From the NCBI GenBank assembly GCA_023137075.1, contig JAGLQA010000370.1, positions 1 through 12,017 on the forward strand: a DNA stretch of 12,017 nt. Direction: 5' to 3'. The position numbers and the translations under genes were made by a program. The notes under the pieces are model-generated. The model saw nothing but the letters and a program-made list of their open reading frames with translations. It searched no databases and was not told where the DNA came from. Shown piece after piece: positions 1-7,435 of this stretch. This DNA is from Candidatus Aminicenantota bacterium. Its GTDB lineage: Bacteria; Acidobacteriota; Aminicenantia; UBA2199. Numbering within the stretch: position 1 is the first letter of the stretch; each line of letters opens with the position of its first letter.

Positions 1-1
1 T

Positions 2-43
2 GATGCAACGTTGAAGATCGTCACTCCGTCGGATAAGTTATAA
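2..43 (+). CDS. Possible C-terminal end of a plus-strand gene cut by the window edge
   Basis: One frame is open from the window edge and reads DATLKIVTPSDKL before a TAA at 41-43. The hairpin at 48-72 follows five bases later, as would be expected at the end of a gene converging on fabF. Only 13 residues are visible, so no family can be named. A reading on the opposite strand (a start of another gene downstream of fabF) is not excluded. Confidence 0.25.
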   Translation, partial: DATLKIVTPSDKL

Positions 44-47
44 CAAT

Positions 48-72
48 CCCCGGGATTTTTTTCATCCGGGGG
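48..72. terminator. Hairpin between convergent ends, probable bidirectional terminator
   Basis: CCCC-g-GGAT (48-56) pairs with ATCCGGGG (64-71), giving an 8-bp GC-rich stem with one bulged G and a T-rich 7-base loop. It lies 17 bases beyond the fabF stop and, on the other strand, just beyond a possible stop at 41-43. No long T tract follows on either side, so classic intrinsic termination is not certain; the position is the main argument. Confidence 0.45.
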
Positions 73-88
73 AAGTGGGTTTGATTAT

Positions 89-1357
89 CTATTCTTCAAA
101 TTTTTTAAATATAAGCGAACCGTTGGTGCCGCCGAAACCGAAAGAATTTGACAGGGCATATTTTATTTCTTTTGAAATCCCTTTGTTGGGGGTATAGTTC
201 AGGTCACACTCTTCGTCCACATTTTCATAATTGATAGTCGGCGATATAAAGGAATCTTTTATGGAACATATCGTAAAAATCGCTTCAGCAGCACCTGTGG
301 CACCGAGCATATGTCCTGTCATCGATTTGGTTGAACTGATGCTAAGTTGGTAAGCATATTCAGCAAATACTTTTTTTATAGCCAGGGTCTCTATTTTATC
401 ATTCAGGGGAGTCGACGTACCGTGAGCATTAATATAATCGATCTGCTCAGGCTTAATGCCCGCGTCACGAAGGGCCATCCTCATCGTCCGGAACGCTCCG
501 TCAGCTTCCGGGTCGGGTGCGGTCGCGTGATAGGCATCCCCGGTATAACCATACCCGGTTATTTCGGCATAAATCTTAGCTCCTCTTTTAACCGCATGTT
601 CTAAATCTTCAAGAATAAGGATGCCGGCCCCTTCAGAGGCAACAAAACCGTCCCGTTCCTTATCAAAAGGGCGGCTGGCTCTTTCCGGTTCATCATTCCG
701 GCTCGATAGCGCCCGTATCACCGAAAACCCGGAAACACCTAATGGGGTTATCGGGTATTCGGCTCCTCCGGCTGCCATTACATCCGCATCTCCAAGCTGG
801 ATAATTTTATAGGATTCCCCAATAGAGTGGGTGCTGGCAGCACAGGCAGTCACATTAGCCAGGTTCGGGCCTTTTAACCCGAAGGCTATCGAAACCTGGC
901 CGGTGGCGAGATTGGCAAGAGCAGCTGCTAGAAAGAATGGGGAAACCCTGGTGGGCCCCCTTTCCAGTAGTGTCATATTATTCTTTTCGATCGTATCTAT
1001 GCCGCCGATTCCCGAGGCGATATAAGCACCGAGCCGTTCGTAATTCAGAGCATCGACTTCAAGCAGCCCGGAATCCTCGAAGGCTTCACGGGCTGCGATC
1101 AATGCAAATTGAATAAAAGGGTCGCATACCCGCAGTTGTTTTCTATCAAAATAATCGTAGGGATTATAATCTTTGACTTCACCGGCAATCTGGGAATAAT
1201 AGCCGGAGGCATCGAAACGGGTCATTTTTGCTATACCGCTTTTACCCGCTTTGATATTTTTCCAACTTTCCGTTACACTTTTTCCCATGGGAGAAATCAA
1301 TCCCATACCGGTAACGACGACTCTTCGTAAGTTTATGGTTCTCTTAATAAAGTCCAT
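89..1357 (-). CDS. fabF: Beta-ketoacyl-ACP synthase II (KAS II, FabF)
   Basis: This enzyme condenses malonyl-ACP with a growing acyl-ACP and so elongates fatty acids in the cytoplasm. At 422 residues it has the usual FabF length. The N-terminal RRVVVTGMG strand begins near residue 11. The Cys-His-His triad is complete: Cys172 in TACAAST, His312 in NAHGTSTPLND and His349 in GHMLGATG; the C-terminal SNSFGFGGTN glycine-rich loop is at 403-412. It is the last gene of the lipid operon, 28 bases after acpP. The ATG at 1357 has no good Shine-Dalgarno sequence and no better in-frame start lies before the conserved N-terminus, so translation may depend on coupling or on acpP read-through. The family call is firm. 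KAS II rather than KAS I rests on overall resemblance and on placement next to acpP. Confidence 0.97.
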   Translation of the reverse strand: MDFIKRTINLRRVVVTGMGLISPMGKSVTESWKNIKAGKSGIAKMTRFDASGYYSQIAGEVKDYNPYDYFDRKQLRVCDPFIQFALIAAREAFEDSGLLEVDALNYERLGAYIASGIGGIDTIEKNNMTLLERGPTRVSPFFLAAALANLATGQVSIAFGLKGPNLANVTACAASTHSIGESYKIIQLGDADVMAAGGAEYPITPLGVSGFSVIRALSSRNDEPERASRPFDKERDGFVASEGAGILILEDLEHAVKRGAKIYAEITGYGYTGDAYHATAPDPEADGAFRTMRMALRDAGIKPEQIDYINAHGTSTPLNDKIETLAIKKVFAEYAYQLSISSTKSMTGHMLGATGAAEAIFTICSIKDSFISPTINYENVDEECDLNYTPNKGISKEIKYALSNSFGFGGTNGSLIFKKFEE

Positions 1358-1385
1358 AAAAATAATATCTGAATAGGTAACTAAC

Positions 1386-1625
1386 TTATGATTGCCCTAA
1401 GATGTAATCAACCGCTTCACCGACTGAGGTCAATTTTTCCGCTTCTTCTTCCGGTACTTTAATTTCAAACTCATCTTCCAGGGCCATAATTAACTCTACC
1501 TGGTCCAATGAATCGGCGCCTAAATCTTCTACGAATTTAGCATCAGTTGTTACCTGTTCTTCACCGACATTCAATTTTTCGGAAATTACGTTTTTTACTT
1601 TTGCCAGAATTTCTTCTTTGGTCAT
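1386..1625 (-). CDS. acpP: Acyl carrier protein
   Basis: The 79-residue acidic protein carries acyl chains on a phosphopantetheine arm during fatty-acid and phospholipid synthesis. Ser39 in the DSL motif (FVEDLGADSLDQVEL) is the attachment site for 4'-phosphopantetheine. The four-helix ACP pattern is complete, with acidic helix II (DQVELIMALEDEF) and EEEAEKL before the last helix. The start is set by a strong AAGGAGG Shine-Dalgarno element about 7 bases upstream, lying in the 16-base gap after fabG. This is the strongest ribosome site in the operon, in line with the high ACP demand seen generally in bacteria. Nothing unusual. Confidence 0.98.
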   Translation of the reverse strand: MTKEEILAKVKNVISEKLNVGEEQVTTDAKFVEDLGADSLDQVELIMALEDEFEIKVPEEEAEKLTSVGEAVDYILGQS

Positions 1626-1641
1626 ATTATTTCCTCCTTTT

Positions 1642-2382
1642 TTATATTAAAAGTCCACCGGACACGTTGATTACCGTGCCGGTGATATACGAAGCTGATG
1701 GCGAAATCAAAAAGCTTACGACTTCGGCAATATCATCCGGTGTCCCGGCTCTTTTAAGAGGAATACTTGCCAGGTAATCCTCTTTTACCTTATCCGGGAG
1801 TTTTACGGTCATATCCGTCAAAATATATCCCGGGGCAACCGCGTTGACCGTAATATTGCGTTTTCCTAATTCCCGGGCAAAGGATTTGGTTAAGGCGATA
1901 ACTCCTGCTTTAGAGGAGGCATAATTTGCCTGTCCCGGTGTCCCGAGAATACCACTAATCGAGGCCAGATTCACGATCCGGCCAAACTTATTTTTCATCA
2001 TTTCTATGGCAGCCGCCTGGGAACAGAGAAAGGTTCCCTTCAGGTTGATATTTAACACCATATCCCATTCTTCCTCGGTCATTCTGACGGAAAGATTATC
2101 CCGGGTAATACCGGCGTTATTGATTAAAAAATCGATTGATCCGAATTTTTCAACGGTGGTTTTTATCAGCTTCTCAACATCTTCTTTTTTTGTTACATCC
2201 GCTTTAACGGGCAGGGATTTAACACCAATAGATTCTATCTCTTTCGCTGTCTGCCGCAGTTCTTCGTCCAACACATCCGATACCACTACGTTAATACCTT
2301 TTGAAGCCAATTTCTTTGCAATTGCCGCCCCGATTCCCCGGGCCGATCCGGTCACTACCGCATTTTTGTATTTCTCATACAT
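1642..2382 (-). CDS. fabG: 3-oxoacyl-ACP reductase (FabG)
   Basis: FabG reduces 3-oxoacyl-ACP to 3-hydroxyacyl-ACP with NADPH, the first reduction of each elongation cycle. The 246-residue protein is a classical short-chain dehydrogenase: the TGSARGIG cofactor loop is at 11-18, NNAG at 88-91, and the catalytic set is Asn113 (NINLKG), Ser141, Tyr154 and Lys158 (NYASSKAG). The QANYASSKAG signature and the C-terminal SYITGTVINVSGG are typical of FabG rather than of other SDRs, and the neighbours acpP and plsX support this. The ATG overlaps the plsX stop by 8 bases and has AAGGAG about 8 bases upstream inside plsX, so translation is probably coupled. Confidence 0.97.
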   Translation of the reverse strand: MYEKYKNAVVTGSARGIGAAIAKKLASKGINVVVSDVLDEELRQTAKEIESIGVKSLPVKADVTKKEDVEKLIKTTVEKFGSIDFLINNAGITRDNLSVRMTEEEWDMVLNINLKGTFLCSQAAAIEMMKNKFGRIVNLASISGILGTPGQANYASSKAGVIALTKSFARELGKRNITVNAVAPGYILTDMTVKLPDKVKEDYLASIPLKRAGTPDDIAEVVSFLISPSASYITGTVINVSGGLLI

Positions 2383-3415
2383 ATTTTAACTCCTTAAAGG
2401 TCGTCTGCATATTCTCAATTTCTCTTGAAATCTTCTCCGGTATATTCCCTTTAATGAATTCCCTACCCAGGTTTATGGCGCTCTTTATCGCCTTTTTGCT
2501 GGACCTGCCGTGGCCGATGACGACAATACCGTTTACCCCTAAGAGTAGAGCTCCGCCATACTCGGCGTAGTCCAGTTTCTTTCTGAGCCGTCTTAATGAG
2601 CTTTTCAAAAAGAAAAAACCGATTTTGGCAAGCAAATTGGACATAATCTCCCTACGTAACATAGACAGCATCGCATTAATCACACCTTCGGATACCTTTA
2701 AGGTCACATTCCCGGTAAATCCGTCGGTAACGATCAAATCGGTCTTCCCGATATACACATCCTTGCCTTCCACATTACCGATAAAATTGATGTCAAGGGA
2801 TTTTAACATATTATGAGTGGCTTTTGTTAATTCGTTCCCCTTTTCCTCTTCCTCTCCCACACTCATCAAGCCGATGCGGGGATCCTTGATACCATGAACA
2901 TTTTCTAAATACACTTTGCCCATCAATGCGTACTGAACCAGGTTCCATGGCTTCGAATCCACATTGGCCCCGACATCAACCAATAAGGAATTTCCTTTCA
3001 GTGTGGGTATCATCACCGCAAGGGCAGGCCGGTCGATGCTTTTCATCATGCCTAATACCGTTTTGGCGATTGCCATAATCGCCCCCGTATTTCCGACTGA
3101 TATCATGGCCTGGGCCTTCTTCTGTTTTACCAGGTCCAGGGCTTTTTTTATCGACGTTTTCTCCCGTCTTCTCCAGTAAGAAAAAAATTGCTCCCGCATG
3201 GATATTTCTTCCAGGGCGTCGACAATTTCAATATCTTTCCCGGGAGTAAAATTGCACTTTTTTAATTCTTTTCTTATCTCTTTCTGTTTGCCCACTAAGG
3301 TTAGTTGAAGATCTTCATGACTGCTATTAAGCAAATAATCCACCGCACCCCTGATAACAACTTCGGGTGCAGCATCTCCGCCCATAGCATCGATTGCGAT
3401 TTTCATCTCGTTCAT
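2375..3415 (-). CDS. plsX: Phosphate acyltransferase PlsX
   Basis: PlsX makes acyl-phosphate from acyl-ACP and phosphate; PlsY then uses it to acylate glycerol-3-phosphate, so this links fatty-acid synthesis to phospholipids. The family N-terminus KIAIDAMGGDAAPEVV and the downstream motifs SVGNTGA, DVGANVDSKP, GLMSVGEEEEKGNE, VTDGFTGNV and YAEYGGALLLGVNG are all present and in order. Length (346 residues) is normal. I place the start at the ATG at 3415, three bases after rpmF, with AAGAAG upstream; a TTG at 3418 and an ATG at 3406 (giving MKIAIDAMGG) are alternatives. The C-terminus overlaps fabG. Unlike many such clusters, no fabH follows. Function is secure; only the exact start is in doubt. 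Confidence 0.96.
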   Translation of the reverse strand: MNEMKIAIDAMGGDAAPEVVIRGAVDYLLNSSHEDLQLTLVGKQKEIRKELKKCNFTPGKDIEIVDALEEISMREQFFSYWRRREKTSIKKALDLVKQKKAQAMISVGNTGAIMAIAKTVLGMMKSIDRPALAVMIPTLKGNSLLVDVGANVDSKPWNLVQYALMGKVYLENVHGIKDPRIGLMSVGEEEEKGNELTKATHNMLKSLDINFIGNVEGKDVYIGKTDLIVTDGFTGNVTLKVSEGVINAMLSMLRREIMSNLLAKIGFFFLKSSLRRLRKKLDYAEYGGALLLGVNGIVVIGHGRSSKKAIKSAINLGREFIKGNIPEKISREIENMQTTFKELKYV

Positions 3416-3418
3416 CAA

Positions 3419-3601
3419 TTAGTCTTCTTGACCTTTTACGACCTGGCGACCGTTATAATAACCACAGTTCTTACACACTCTATGTGGCAGTTTTGGTTCA
3501 TTGCACTGCGGGCATATTGATAAGCCTTCAACCTTCAAGGCTAAATGAGACCTTCTTTTATGCGATCGTTGATGCGAGTGTCTTCTCTTTGGGAGTGCCA
3601 T
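3419..3601 (-). CDS. rpmF: 50S ribosomal protein L32 (bL32), zinc-ribbon form
   Basis: bL32 is a small basic protein of the large ribosomal subunit. The 60-residue product has the typical lysine/arginine/histidine-rich N-terminus (ALPKRRHSHQRSHKRRSH) and a four-cysteine zinc ribbon, Cys30-Cys33 and Cys43-Cys46. This is the zinc-binding version, not the cysteine-free paralogue some bacteria express under zinc limitation. It begins three bases after the yceD stop, with AGAGGTG as the ribosome site inside the end of yceD, and is followed directly by plsX. The yceD-rpmF-plsX order is widely conserved in bacteria and couples ribosome and membrane synthesis. Confidence 0.97.
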   Translation of the reverse strand: MALPKRRHSHQRSHKRRSHLALKVEGLSICPQCNEPKLPHRVCKNCGYYNGRQVVKGQED

Positions 3602-3604
3602 ATT

Positions 3605-4114
3605 TCACCTCTTTAATTTACTGAAAAAAAAATTCATTTCATTTAACGGATGTTCGCATTTACACTTTCCATAATTTAAGTTCACTCCACAATTTGGGCA
3701 GATCCCCCTGCAACCAGGGCTGCAAACCGGATTAAAGGGAATGAAAAGGTTTACCTGCTCCATTAAAATCTTTGATAAATCAATCTTATCACCCTCATAG
3801 AATATATATTCCATATCATCAGGATTGAGAGAGATACTATTTATTTCAATTTCATCTACCGGGAATAATATAATATCAAACTTTGAGTCTATCTTCAGAT
3901 CAAAATTCTCAAGGCAGTCGACACACTGCAGGGAAACAGAGGTATGGAGCCTCCCTTTCGACTTGACCCGGCTGCCATCCCGCTTAAAAACAACATTATA
4001 GTCTATGCCTTCAAGAAAAAAACTGCCATCTTCGATCAGGTAATTCGGGTCTAATTCCACCCGATCATCCAACAGCAGCCCTTTTCCGCTTATTCGATGT
4101 ATATCAATCAACAT
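3605..4114 (-). CDS. yceD: YceD/DUF177 family protein, large-ribosomal-RNA accumulation factor type
   Basis: The 169-residue protein belongs to the DUF177 (YceD) family, whose members are linked to 23S rRNA accumulation and are nearly always encoded just before rpmF. The middle shows the family CVDC pair (Cys64, Cys67) in SLQCVDCLENF. The C-terminus has a cysteine cluster, Cys131, Cys135, Cys139, Cys142, Cys151 and Cys153 (CSPGCRGICPNCG, then CKC), which is a known zinc-knuckle-like feature of many members. The start at 4114 has AAAGG upstream. It is the first gene of the six-gene operon, and the 185 bases before it hold the likely promoter. The molecular activity is not established beyond the family association. 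Confidence 0.9.
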   Translation of the reverse strand: MLIDIHRISGKGLLLDDRVELDPNYLIEDGSFFLEGIDYNVVFKRDGSRVKSKGRLHTSVSLQCVDCLENFDLKIDSKFDIILFPVDEIEINSISLNPDDMEYIFYEGDKIDLSKILMEQVNLFIPFNPVCSPGCRGICPNCGVNLNYGKCKCEHPLNEMNFFFSKLKR

Positions 4115-4220
4115 TCATCTTGCCTTTTTTTTAGATCCCGGCACGTCATCTGCAATTTCAGCCGTAACCTTACAGGTAATGGTATTTTTTATCATCCGTT
4201 TTAAGCTCAATCTTTTTTAA

Positions 4221-4252
4221 ATTATAAGCATTGTTTTTAACATATTTGGCAA
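4221..4252 (-). promoter_or_regulatory. Candidate promoter for the yceD-fabF operon
   Basis: On the minus strand a perfect TATAAT (4221-4226) lies about 105 bases before the yceD ATG. The best -35-like hexamer, TTGCCA (4247-4252), is 20 bases away, longer than ideal; a TTGACT at 4257-4262 is too far. The -10 is credible and the -35 weak. The rest of the 185-base gap (4115-4299) shows no clear terminator for the upstream glycosyltransferase, so some read-through is possible. Confidence 0.35.
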
Positions 4253-4299
4253 CTAAAGTCAAGAATTGAAAATTTAACCCTGAGATTTCCGGCAATTTT

Positions 4300-5487
4300 T
4301 TAATCACCGAACCGTCCGTCCAGGTTTTCTATTATTCTCAGATATTTATCTTCAATAACGCGCCAGGAATAATGATTCTCAAAAAAATCGATGCCCTTCC
4401 GGCCCATTATATTCCTGAGCTCGTCATTTCCGTAAAGGAGCAGTATAATCTCCTTGAATTCATCATAATTGGTGTACCACAAACCGGCATTGCTTCTCCG
4501 GCACTGGCCCTGCAAAACTTGCGTCCTGCCGTTTACCACCACCGGCCTTCCAATCGCCCAGGCTTCGAGAATCACCATGGACAGGGACTCGAACTGGGAC
4601 GGATTAATCAAAAAATCCGAGCCTTTCAAACCATCAAATTTGTCTTTATCATCCATGAAGCCAAGGTACCTGATTTGCGGATGTTCCGGTATATCGATTA
4701 AGGATTTTCCCATTAACACAAGGGTTAAATCCGGCTTTTCCTCATCCAGCAAACGGGTAAAAAAATCCAATAATTGGGGGACGCCTTTGTTCTCATCTAA
4801 CCTGCCGATATAGACAAAATAACGGCCCCGGACAGCAAATTTTTCCCTGAAGGATTCCGGGGAGAATTCCCGCGGTATTTCCGATCCGACGCCAACGATA
4901 TCTCCCGGTACTTCATCATTACCGGAAATTTTATTGATAATTTCTTTTTCCTCATGGGAATTGTAGACAAAAGCGGCCGGTAATGTGAAAAAATCCTTAA
5001 AAAGCCGTAAATACACCACCTCATCATGCTCGGCGGTAGGAACCAGTATGGCCTTCTTCCCGAATCTCTTAACGCCGTAAAAGGAATGGTAATAGCGGTA
5101 AGAAAAGAATATAAAATAGGCGAATTCCTGTTCCCGCCTTTCCAATTCCTCTATCAAGGACGGGTAATATGGGCCCTCTTCCTTTAACCACTCCAACTCA
5201 TCTTCAATAGTATGTTCATCGTTAAAAATGAAATGTTGGATTTCGCCAAATCCTTTGGGGTCCCTGGTTTTTTCCACGTCGAAACGGTGCACCGGGATAT
5301 GGTTGATGGTTTCCCGGCCTTCGGGATAGTAAGTTTCCCAGGTGATATAATCAAGGGCGGTAGAGGTAAACACCTCGATCTCAAAATATTTGCATATCTT
5401 CTCGGCAATCAACCTGGCGTGATATTCGGCGCCTCCGTTTATCTCCAGGCCGTAGCGCTGTACAATAATCGCGATTTTTTGCGGCAT
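4300..5487 (-). CDS. GT4-like glycosyltransferase, retaining type
   Basis: The 395-residue protein has the two-domain layout of GT-B glycosyltransferases, with no signal peptide or membrane helix. The N-terminal acceptor domain has the glycine loop NGGAEYHAR (17-24). The C-terminal donor domain begins near YIGRLDENKG (226-235; Arg229 and Lys234 are the expected nucleotide-sugar phosphate contacts). The family EX7E motif spans Glu300 to Glu308 in QFESLSMVILEAWAIGRPVV. Such enzymes transfer sugars from nucleotide donors to polysaccharide or lipid acceptors; donor and acceptor cannot be told from the sequence. It stands alone rather than in a polysaccharide cluster, upstream of the yceD operon on the same strand and divergent from etfBA. 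There is no Shine-Dalgarno sequence before the ATG at 5487, and its promoter suggests a leaderless message. Confidence 0.9.
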   Translation of the reverse strand: MPQKIAIIVQRYGLEINGGAEYHARLIAEKICKYFEIEVFTSTALDYITWETYYPEGRETINHIPVHRFDVEKTRDPKGFGEIQHFIFNDEHTIEDELEWLKEEGPYYPSLIEELERREQEFAYFIFFSYRYYHSFYGVKRFGKKAILVPTAEHDEVVYLRLFKDFFTLPAAFVYNSHEEKEIINKISGNDEVPGDIVGVGSEIPREFSPESFREKFAVRGRYFVYIGRLDENKGVPQLLDFFTRLLDEEKPDLTLVLMGKSLIDIPEHPQIRYLGFMDDKDKFDGLKGSDFLINPSQFESLSMVILEAWAIGRPVVVNGRTQVLQGQCRRSNAGLWYTNYDEFKEIILLLYGNDELRNIMGRKGIDFFENHYSWRVIEDKYLRIIENLDGRFGD

Positions 5488-5492
5488 AAGCT

Positions 5493-5501
5493 ATTATAAC
5501 A
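5493..5501 (-). promoter_or_regulatory. Extended -10 promoter of the glycosyltransferase gene
   Basis: Minus strand reads TGTTATAAT, an exact TGnTATAAT extended -10. No good -35 is present at 17-18 bases, as is common with this class. The hexamer ends 5 bases before the ATG at 5487, so transcription should begin at or within a base of the start codon. Confidence 0.6.
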
Positions 5502-5519
5502 TAAAACATCGGTTAGGGT

Positions 5520-5548
5520 TTGACATTTTCTTAATTTTAGGTTATATA
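5520..5548 (+). promoter_or_regulatory. Sigma-70-type promoter of etfBA
   Basis: TTGACA (5520-5525), a 17-base spacer and TATATA (5543-5548) form a near-consensus promoter. The expected start near 5555 leaves a leader of about 40 bases carrying GGAGG at 5585-5589 before the etfB ATG. Confidence 0.75.
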
Positions 5549-5596
5549 TGTGTCTAAATCCATATGTAATATCTTAAAAATCACGGAGGTATAATT

Positions 5597-6367
5597 ATGA
5601 ACATATACGTATGTATGAAACAGGTTCCCGATACGGAAGCCAGCCTTACTGTAAAAGACGGCAAAAGTATAAACGAAGAGAACATCAAATGGGTCATCAA
5701 TCCCTATGATGAGTACGCGATCGAAGAAGCACTAAAATTAAAAGAAAAAGAACCCGGTTCCGCGGTTACAGTGGTCACATTGGGACCTGCAAGAAGCGAA
5801 AGTTCGATCAGAACCGGGCTGGCAATGGGCGCGGAACACGCCGTTCACATCGAAACGGACGAGTACATTCACCATAAAGCAACTGCTAAAGCCCTGGCCA
5901 ATGCCATCAAGCAGGATGAAAATTACGGCGTCATTTTTTTAGGCAAACAGGCCATCGATGAGGATTCGTACCAGACTCACATCCTGCTGGCCGATTATCT
6001 CGGTATCCCGGCAGCCACAAATATAACCGCCTTCAGCTTCGAAGGCGATAAGGTCATCGTGGAACGGGAAATCGATGAAGGCGCGAAAGAAAAGATCGAG
6101 ATGACCGTGCCCTGCATCGTAGGCGCCACAAAGGGCCTTAACGAGCCGAGATACGCCTCTCTTATGGGTATTATGAAAGCCAAAAAAATCCCGATTAAAA
6201 AGTTAACCCTGAAGGAGCTCGGGATCGAAGATGCCTCGATCGGCATTAAACCTCTGAAATTGTACGCGCCGCCGGAGAAACCCCCGGGAAGAATCATCGA
6301 AGGCGAACTGGAAGATTCGGTCAAGGAACTGGTAAGACTTCTGAAAGAAGAAGCCAAAGTATTATAG
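5597..6367 (+). CDS. etfB: Electron transfer flavoprotein beta subunit
   Basis: EtfB pairs with EtfA to form a soluble FAD-containing heterodimer that takes electrons from acyl-CoA or similar dehydrogenases. At 256 residues the length is normal. Family marks are MKQVPDTEA at the N-terminus, VINPYDEYAIEEAL (33-46), LGPARSESSIRTGLAMGA (62-79), GKQAIDEDSYQT (116-127) and LNEPRYASLMGIMKAKK (181-197). The stretch VEREIDEG (155-162) and the NEPRYA block look more like conventional mitochondrial-type ETF than the electron-bifurcating kind, but this is judged by eye. The start has GGAGG 7 bases upstream. The gene is first in a two-gene operon. Its redox partners are not in the window. Confidence 0.96.
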   Translation: MNIYVCMKQVPDTEASLTVKDGKSINEENIKWVINPYDEYAIEEALKLKEKEPGSAVTVVTLGPARSESSIRTGLAMGAEHAVHIETDEYIHHKATAKALANAIKQDENYGVIFLGKQAIDEDSYQTHILLADYLGIPAATNITAFSFEGDKVIVEREIDEGAKEKIEMTVPCIVGATKGLNEPRYASLMGIMKAKKIPIKKLTLKELGIEDASIGIKPLKLYAPPEKPPGRIIEGELEDSVKELVRLLKEEAKVL

Positions 6368-6377
6368 GAGAAATAAG

Positions 6378-7322
6378 ATGGCAAACATAGGTTTATATAT
6401 CGAATTAAAAGAAGGAAAATCGAAAAAATCGAATAAAGAGACACTGAGTTTTGCAAAAAAAAGCGGCAAAGCTGTGTATGCTGTGGTTTTTACCAACGAT
6501 GTGGGGCCATACTTAGATGAATTGAAGGGAGTCAAAAAGGTCATCCAGGTCAAAGGCGATGACCTGACCTACCAGCCTGATTTTTATGCCGACACCATGG
6601 CGAAAATTATCAAAGATTTCGACCTGGAATATTTTTTAGGTATCTTCTCAGCCCAGGCCCGGGACCTGTTTCCCCGCATCGCCGCCAGGACCGAGGATGC
6701 CGGTCTCATCAACGACTGCCTGGAAATCGACTTAGAGAATAACCAGGTCGCCCGGCCGGTCTACGCGGGTAAACTCCTCTGCCGGTACGCAATCGAAGAC
6801 AAAATAAAGATACTAACCCTGCGGCCCAATGTTTTCCCGGTTGAAGAAGGCGGCGCAGGAGACCCGGAAATTGCCACAGTCGATTTGGTCAAGAGCGAAC
6901 CTAAAATCAAAATCCTAGAAGTCATCAAGAGCGAAGCAAAGAAGATAGATTTGCAAGAAGCCGATGTCATCATATCCGGCGGTCGCGGTATAAAAACAAA
7001 AGAGAACTTTGCTCTGCTCCAGGAAGTGGCCGACCTGTTAAATGCCGGTATCGGCGCGTCCCGTGCCGCCGTGGACTCCGAATATGCCACCTACGATATG
7101 CAGGTCGGACAGACCGGAAAAGTGGTCAATCCCAAGCTTTACATTGCCTGCGGTATTTCTGGCGCCATCCAGCATTTTGTCGGCATGAAAACCTCCAGGG
7201 TAATCGTAGCCATTAACAAAGACCCGGAAGCCCCCATCTTCAAGAAAGCGGATTACGGTATCGTGGGCGACCTGTTTAAAGCCGTTCCCCTGCTGAAAGA
7301 GGAATTAAAAGCTGTCCTGTAA
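6378..7322 (+). CDS. etfA: Electron transfer flavoprotein alpha subunit
   Basis: EtfA supplies most of the FAD site of the ETF dimer. The 314-residue protein has the usual N-terminal Rossmann-like domain and a C-terminal FAD domain with SGGRG (200-204), GASRAAVD (226-233), QVGQTGKVV (242-250), GISGAIQH (259-266), INKDPEAPIF (279-288) and ADYGIVGDLF (291-300). No ferredoxin-like N-terminal extension is present, unlike some anaerobe EtfA proteins. The ATG lies 10 bases after etfB, with AGGAG overlapping the etfB stop, so the two subunits are made from one message. The gene is followed by a T-rich stretch that may end the transcript. Confidence 0.97.
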   Translation: MANIGLYIELKEGKSKKSNKETLSFAKKSGKAVYAVVFTNDVGPYLDELKGVKKVIQVKGDDLTYQPDFYADTMAKIIKDFDLEYFLGIFSAQARDLFPRIAARTEDAGLINDCLEIDLENNQVARPVYAGKLLCRYAIEDKIKILTLRPNVFPVEEGGAGDPEIATVDLVKSEPKIKILEVIKSEAKKIDLQEADVIISGGRGIKTKENFALLQEVADLLNAGIGASRAAVDSEYATYDMQVGQTGKVVNPKLYIACGISGAIQHFVGMKTSRVIVAINKDPEAPIFKKADYGIVGDLFKAVPLLKEELKAVL

Positions 7323-7355
7323 CTCGCAGCGGTTACGAAAGTTTCTTTTTTTTTT
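7319..7355 (+). terminator. Weak candidate intrinsic terminator after etfA
   Basis: GTAAC (7319-7323) can pair with GTTAC (7332-7336) around an 8-base loop, and a run of ten T (7346-7355) follows after 9 bases that include a GAAA-g-TTTC mini-hairpin. The stem is short and the T run is displaced, so this is only suggestive. Confidence 0.3.
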
Positions 7356-7378
7356 ATATTTAGAGGTTTGTTTCATCC

Positions 7379-7407
7379 TTGACTTTTAGTGCCTCCTAGG
7401 ATATAAA
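7379..7407 (+). promoter_or_regulatory. Sigma-70-type promoter of the NYN-domain gene
   Basis: TTGACT (7379-7384), a 17-base spacer and TATAAA (7402-7407) stand about 30 bases before the ATG at 7436. An 8-base palindrome, TCCTAGGA (7394-7401), fills the spacer just before the -10 and could be an operator half or chance. AAGGAG at 7425-7430 is the ribosome site. Confidence 0.7.
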
Positions 7408-7435
7408 TAGGAAAGATTTTAAAAAAGGAGATGAA

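Noticed and set aside
347..604. Plus-strand open frames inside fabF, and similar ones inside plsX, fabG, the glycosyltransferase and etfA
   Set aside because: They lie opposite or out of frame with clearly conserved genes and show no family motifs or ribosome sites.
4163..4190. Short hairpin ACCT-tac-AGGT followed by T bases in the gap before yceD
   Set aside because: The stem has 4 bp and the T run is on the plus strand, where no gene ends; not a terminator for the minus-strand glycosyltransferase.
5511..5520. Telomere-like GGTTAGGGTT
   Set aside because: A single short match between two bacterial promoters; chance.
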